Positions 62,330 to 64,000 of a DNA stretch of 64,000 bases are shown here, piece by piece (position 1 is the first letter of the stretch; every line of letters starts with the position of its first letter). Position numbers and translations under genes: made by a program. The notes beneath the pieces are model-generated. The model was not told where the DNA came from. It made no database searches and saw only the letters and a program-made list of their open reading frames with translations. This DNA is from Diplonema papillatum (lineage: Eukaryota > Euglenozoa > Diplonemea > Diplonemida > Diplonemidae). The DNA is taken from the NCBI GenBank assembly GCA_030068145.1, contig JAPJBO010000103.1, forward strand, positions 1 to 64,000. The letters run 5' to 3'.

Positions 62330-63220
62330 TTAATGCATCTTGCGGGTGGCGGTCGCTTGCCGCTCGCTTCCAATCCATGCCCTTCGTGTTGGCGAGTCGC
62401 ATGTGCAGACTCTTAGGCTGAAGTTCCAAGGCCAAGGCAATTATTCCGTGTGTATTCATGTCGCGAAACCTCCGACGTATTGCGTAAACAGGCGTACCGC
62501 ACTCACACAGACGTAGTGGGCTCTTAATCACAACAAGCCAGACTTTCCAGCTACACACCTGGCACCTGACCCTTGGCGATTCCAACGCAATACGCCGGAG
62601 TCATTTCTCGCAATAGCTCTTTCTTCGTAGAGATCCCCCCCTTCTTGTTGATATACCCCCTTCATTGTAGTCGTTGTACCCGCTTGACGCCACTGCACCA
62701 CATTTGTCGCTGCTAGTGAGGTTCTTGCTGTCTGTTTTCGTTCAGCGGTTTGTGTTCATCGTTTCGCTTGCAAGGCGCGTCACGTCGATGTGGGGGCACC
62801 AAGCCCCCGCGAGAGAGATATTATCAACGTCTAACGCTGAAAAAGGTGAGGTGATTCACGAGATATCCTATCATGCAGCGGAATGCATGCCTTCATGAAA
62901 AGACATCCCAGCTCCACGAAAGGGATGCCTTGCAATGTCTAGTGCACACGTCTACAAAGGCGAGGTGCTGCACCACCCGTACCTCCCACGCATGGAGCGC
63001 ACGAAGAACAAGGGAATCTGGCCCAAGCGTTTCCATGCTGTGCTGTTGCCTGTTACGAATTTCTTCTTGGAGTACTCACAGTCTTGAGTTGCCCTGCTGT
63101 GTACTGGTGCTACCACGCAGGGAGCGCACGAAGAACAGGGGGAACAACACAATCTGACCCAAGCCTTTACATGCTGTGCTTGGCTGTTACGCCGGATGCG
63201 AACTTCTTCTTGTAGTACTC
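62330..63220. other. No gene recognised
   Basis: AT-balanced DNA without GC3-biased frames. GGAGCGCACGAAGAACAGGG occurs twice (62994 and 63120), a minor local duplication of about 130 bp. Confidence 0.5.
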
Positions 63221-63224
63221 AGTA

Positions 63225-63350
63225 CTGTGAAGGCTAAACAATTGTAGGCAGCGTTTTGGTGGTTGATCGGAGTCCCGAAACCTGAAAATGGAACAAGGTG
63301 TAAATACAAGCGGACACGATCAACCGGCACGCACAAAAAAACGCACCGGC
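63225..63350. repeat. Diverged R2 copy
   Basis: GGCAGCGTTTTGGTGGTTGA, CTGAAAATGGAACAAGGTGT and GATCAACCGGCACGCACAAA follow the R2 order. Confidence 0.65.
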
Positions 63351-63434
63351 TTCGTAGAAAACACTCGAGGCGCCAGTCACGCCGGAGGAAACTTCCTACA
63401 CCACACACACAACACAGGCAGCACCCCCCGTACA

Positions 63435-63545
63435 CACCGCCGCCACCCCACCCCCCCTCCCGAACCCCCCCCCCTCCCCAACCCCCCCCCCCCCCCACCC
63501 CCCCCCCCCCCCCCCCCCCCTTCTCGCTCGCTTCTACAACAGCTC
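63435..63545 (+). promoter_or_regulatory. Poly-C tract and acceptor-like AG before the PH gene
   Basis: An almost uninterrupted C tract (63440-63522) passes into TTCTCGCTCGCTTCTACAAC-AG, then 50 bp to the start codon. It is a strong candidate trans-splice acceptor. It could also form unusual DNA structure. Confidence 0.45.
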
Positions 63546-63589
63546 CTCAAGACAGCAACTCGCACCTCCTCCTCCCTTTGCCTGTCAAC

Positions 63590-63700
63590 ATGGGTGAGCC
63601 AGAATGCGCAGGAATGCTCAAGAAGTTCGGTGGAGGCGGCCTCAAACGTGACCAGGACAGATGGTTCGAACTAAGAAACAAGAGGCTTTACTACTACAAG
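63590..63700 (+). CDS. PH-domain protein, first exon
   Basis: 37 codons from ATG 63590: after MGEPE comes CAGMLKKFGGGGLKRDQDRW, then FELRNKRLYYYK, the first two strands of a pleckstrin-homology domain (G-L-K...W..R.F.L....L.YYK). A consensus donor AAG|GTACGTGA follows at 63701, and the frame stops soon after if unspliced. PH domains bind phosphoinositides or proteins at membranes. The remaining exons lie beyond the window. Here the PH domain starts almost at the N-terminus. Confidence 0.75.
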
Positions 63701-64000
63701 GTACGTGACTAAATTCTTCCCTTTGCAACAGTGCATCTGGCCCTGTGTTCCCAGTTGGAACCTTGGCGAGTCGCCAGGCATGAGAGGCACTGTTCTGTCT
63801 GAACATTGAACTAAGATTTCTCCCCCGCTCCCAGTTGCACTTGAGTTGCAGCGCTGGATGGATAATCTGCAATCATGCACTGCACCTGGCCACACTGCTC
63901 GAGTAGTTCAAAAAATACTGATGAGTGCCACCCTTTACTTCGAGATTTCGCATCTGGCAGTCTCCTCACGCTGTCGCGAATCCCACGTTGATTTTTCCGC
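63701..64000 (+). other. Start of the PH-gene intron, with R5 copy
   Basis: Contains R5 at 63774-63825 (CATGAGAGGCACTGTTCTGT, CTGAACATTGAACTAAGATT). No further exon is seen up to the window end. Confidence 0.6.

Overview
The window looks like a repeat-laden, intron-containing protist nuclear genome. A euglenozoan, possibly a diplonemid, is my best guess. Reasons: coding stretches are strongly GC3-rich inside AT-richer, repeat-filled DNA; the malate dehydrogenase carries a kinetoplastid-like SMAYAA-E stretch across its exon junction; an orphan SSU rRNA 5' end has the TGCTTGTTTCAAGGA / TTAAGCCATGCA style start; the reverse transcriptase has a WVDN active site like those I associate with kinetoplastid VIPER/TATE elements; and several start codons sit just behind a pyrimidine tract plus AG that would suit spliced-leader addition. 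No spliced-leader gene is visible, so the assignment is tentative.

Layout. 0-5.7 kb: malate dehydrogenase split by a 3.5-kb intron full of dispersed repeats, followed by a decayed copy of its own 3' end. 5.7-9.3 kb: a 39-copy 82-bp satellite that abuts an IQ-motif exon on the minus strand. 9.3-16.8 kb: repeats, with one weak candidate first exon. 16.8-21 kb: a proposed two-exon basic/coiled-coil gene whose first exon is copied twice upstream. 21-27 kb: tandem repeats, then an 807-aa SHOCT-like/coiled-coil protein with a rearranged 5' copy upstream and two 3' copies downstream. 28.7-33 kb: an 18S rRNA fragment, then a large protein with an ADP-ribosyltransferase (ART) signature and a leucine-rich repeat. 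33-41 kb: two related DNA transposons, one with ACTAGT-rich inverted termini. 41-44 kb: tRNA-derived SINE-like DNA and an ankyrin/IQ gene with a copied exon. 46-51.9 kb: an RT/RNase H retroelement lying between two (CTA)n tracts of 0.7-0.8 kb. 52-56.5 kb: a secreted, stalked GH5 endoglycoceramidase-like enzyme followed by four copies of its stalk/anchor end. 59-62 kb: satellite and a 668-aa coiled-coil repeat protein. 63.6 kb: first exon of a PH-domain protein.

The most striking feature is shared by nearly every host gene: each is accompanied by truncated copies of its own ends. Copies of the 5' end lie upstream (exon 17.8 kb, the 807-aa gene, the ART gene, GH5; also an ankyrin exon copy inside the preceding intron), and copies of the 3' end lie downstream (MDH, the 807-aa gene, the ankyrin gene, GH5, the coiled-coil gene). 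Two of the copies contain an internal block in inverted orientation. Two 5'-copy loci break off into the same dispersed element (TGTGCAGTCTATCGTCACAG). The genes show no operon-like or pathway relationship to each other; the common theme is local segmental copying.

All gene models are from reading alone; splice sites were inferred from GT/AG positions, frame continuity and family conservation.
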